From the NCBI RefSeq assembly GCF_007197555.1, contig NZ_CP041614.1, positions 5,882,001 to 5,946,000 of the forward strand: a stretch of 64,000 bases of DNA, read 5' to 3'. This document shows, piece by piece, positions 63,665-64,000 of this stretch; position 1 is the stretch's first letter, and each line of letters begins with the position of its first letter. The notes beneath the pieces were generated by a model, which had not been told where the DNA came from, did not search any database, and saw only the letters and a program-made list of their open reading frames with translations. The DNA comes from Shewanella psychropiezotolerans. Its GTDB lineage: Bacteria; Pseudomonadota; Gammaproteobacteria; Enterobacterales; Shewanellaceae. The translations under genes were made by a program, and so were the position numbers.

Positions 63665-63711
63665 TAATAACTCCATAAATGCTCTTAAAAGTTAACAAGA
63701 GCCAATAAAAA

Positions 63712-63731
63712 AGGCGAAACTCAGTTCGCCT
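63712..63731 (-). terminator. Terminator of the right-edge gene
   Basis: The stem AGGCGAA / TTCGCCT has a 6-base loop and is followed by TTTTTT on the minus strand. Confidence 0.85.
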
Positions 63732-63766
63732 ATTTTACACTTGTTATACCCCTTTAAGTAAAAGAG

Positions 63767-64000
63767 TTACTTCAATGATTTCGCCTTCGCTTTCTCGATA
63801 CGTATAACACGCCCTTCGAAACCCGTTACTGTGCCATCGCTCAAACCATACTCTATAGCTTTACGACAAACATCCATAGCACTATCAAACTCACCACAAT
63901 CATTGAGTAGAGTAGCTAGGTGCATGAAACCTATGCCCTTGTAAGATGATGGAGACTCGAGCACGGCAAACAATGACAAATAATATGGCGATAATGCCGC
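63767..64000 (-). CDS. TPR-like protein, C-terminal part only
   Basis: The frame is open through the right edge of the window, so only the last 77 codons are seen. The segment HLATLLNDCGEFDSAMDVCRKAIEYGL has the helical spacing of a tetratricopeptide repeat, and the tail is basic (EKAKAKSLK). An apparent start inside (TTG codon near 63979) is probably only an internal Leu. The full gene lies beyond the window. Confidence 0.6.
   Translation of the reverse strand, partial: AALSPYYLSLFAVLESPSSYKGIGFMHLATLLNDCGEFDSAMDVCRKAIEYGLSDGTVTGFEGRVIRIEKAKAKSLK

Overview
The window reads as a Shewanella-type marine gammaproteobacterial chromosome. Gene orders typical of that lineage and its relatives are present: hemE beside rsd, ubiD-fre, a srkA-dsbA block with an overlapping DUF3630 gene, and comM. 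A dense set of short palindromic intergenic repeats resembles those I know from Shewanella. Genus is inferred from protein resemblance and gene order, not from a marker search.

Layout. 0-4.6 kb: a partial membrane sensor-like gene, then two secreted spondin-domain proteins followed by an OmpR-type regulator and histidine kinase. 4.6-10.1 kb: hemE, a candidate small RNA, rsd, a nitrilase/beta-propeller pair, a broken DUF3859 gene and tRNA-Ser(TGA). 10.2-22.1 kb: housekeeping and regulatory genes (yjjG, a betaine-type binding protein, a signal peptidase I, a redoxin lipoprotein, a MocR regulator, an acetyltransferase, cheV, ubiD, fre, a ToxR/CadC-like regulator). 22.3-31.9 kb: an XRE/DUF2975 pair, an S9 peptidase, an NhaC antiporter, a kinase-phospholyase fusion, and two saccharopine dehydrogenases facing it. 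33.1-38.4 kb: an AT-rich accessory stretch with an IS110 relic carrying a nested MITE-like element, an unknown gene, an orphan Cas3 HD fragment and a RAYT transposase flanked by inverted repeats. 38.4-46 kb: a YeeE/YedE transporter, nitronate monooxygenase, a CYTH protein, and a nemR-yqhD-pfpI-gst electrophile-stress operon with two identical operators. 46.3-49 kb: polyhydroxyalkanoate genes (phasin, phaC, phaJ). 49-56.5 kb: comM, tandem acyltransferases, ilvE and a lipase-like hydrolase. 56.7-59.3 kb: four tandem outer-membrane barrel genes, the first truncated. 59.4-64 kb: rof, zapB, a candidate small RNA, dsbA, srkA and small lipoproteins.

The most interesting system is at 27.1-31.9 kb. 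An APH kinase domain fused to a class III phospholyase, both resembling the human hydroxylysine-degradation enzymes, stands divergent from a saccharopine reductase and a lysine-forming saccharopine dehydrogenase. Together they could convert 5-hydroxylysine through aminoadipate semialdehyde and saccharopine to lysine. This is inference from families and gene order.

Six genes (nitrilase, signal peptidase, ubiD, both saccharopine dehydrogenases, comM) are each split by what looks like one missing base, five of them in runs of four or five G or C. That shared pattern points to base-calling errors rather than real pseudogenes. In contrast, the DUF3859 gene, the IS110 transposase, the cas3 fragment and the first barrel gene look truly broken.
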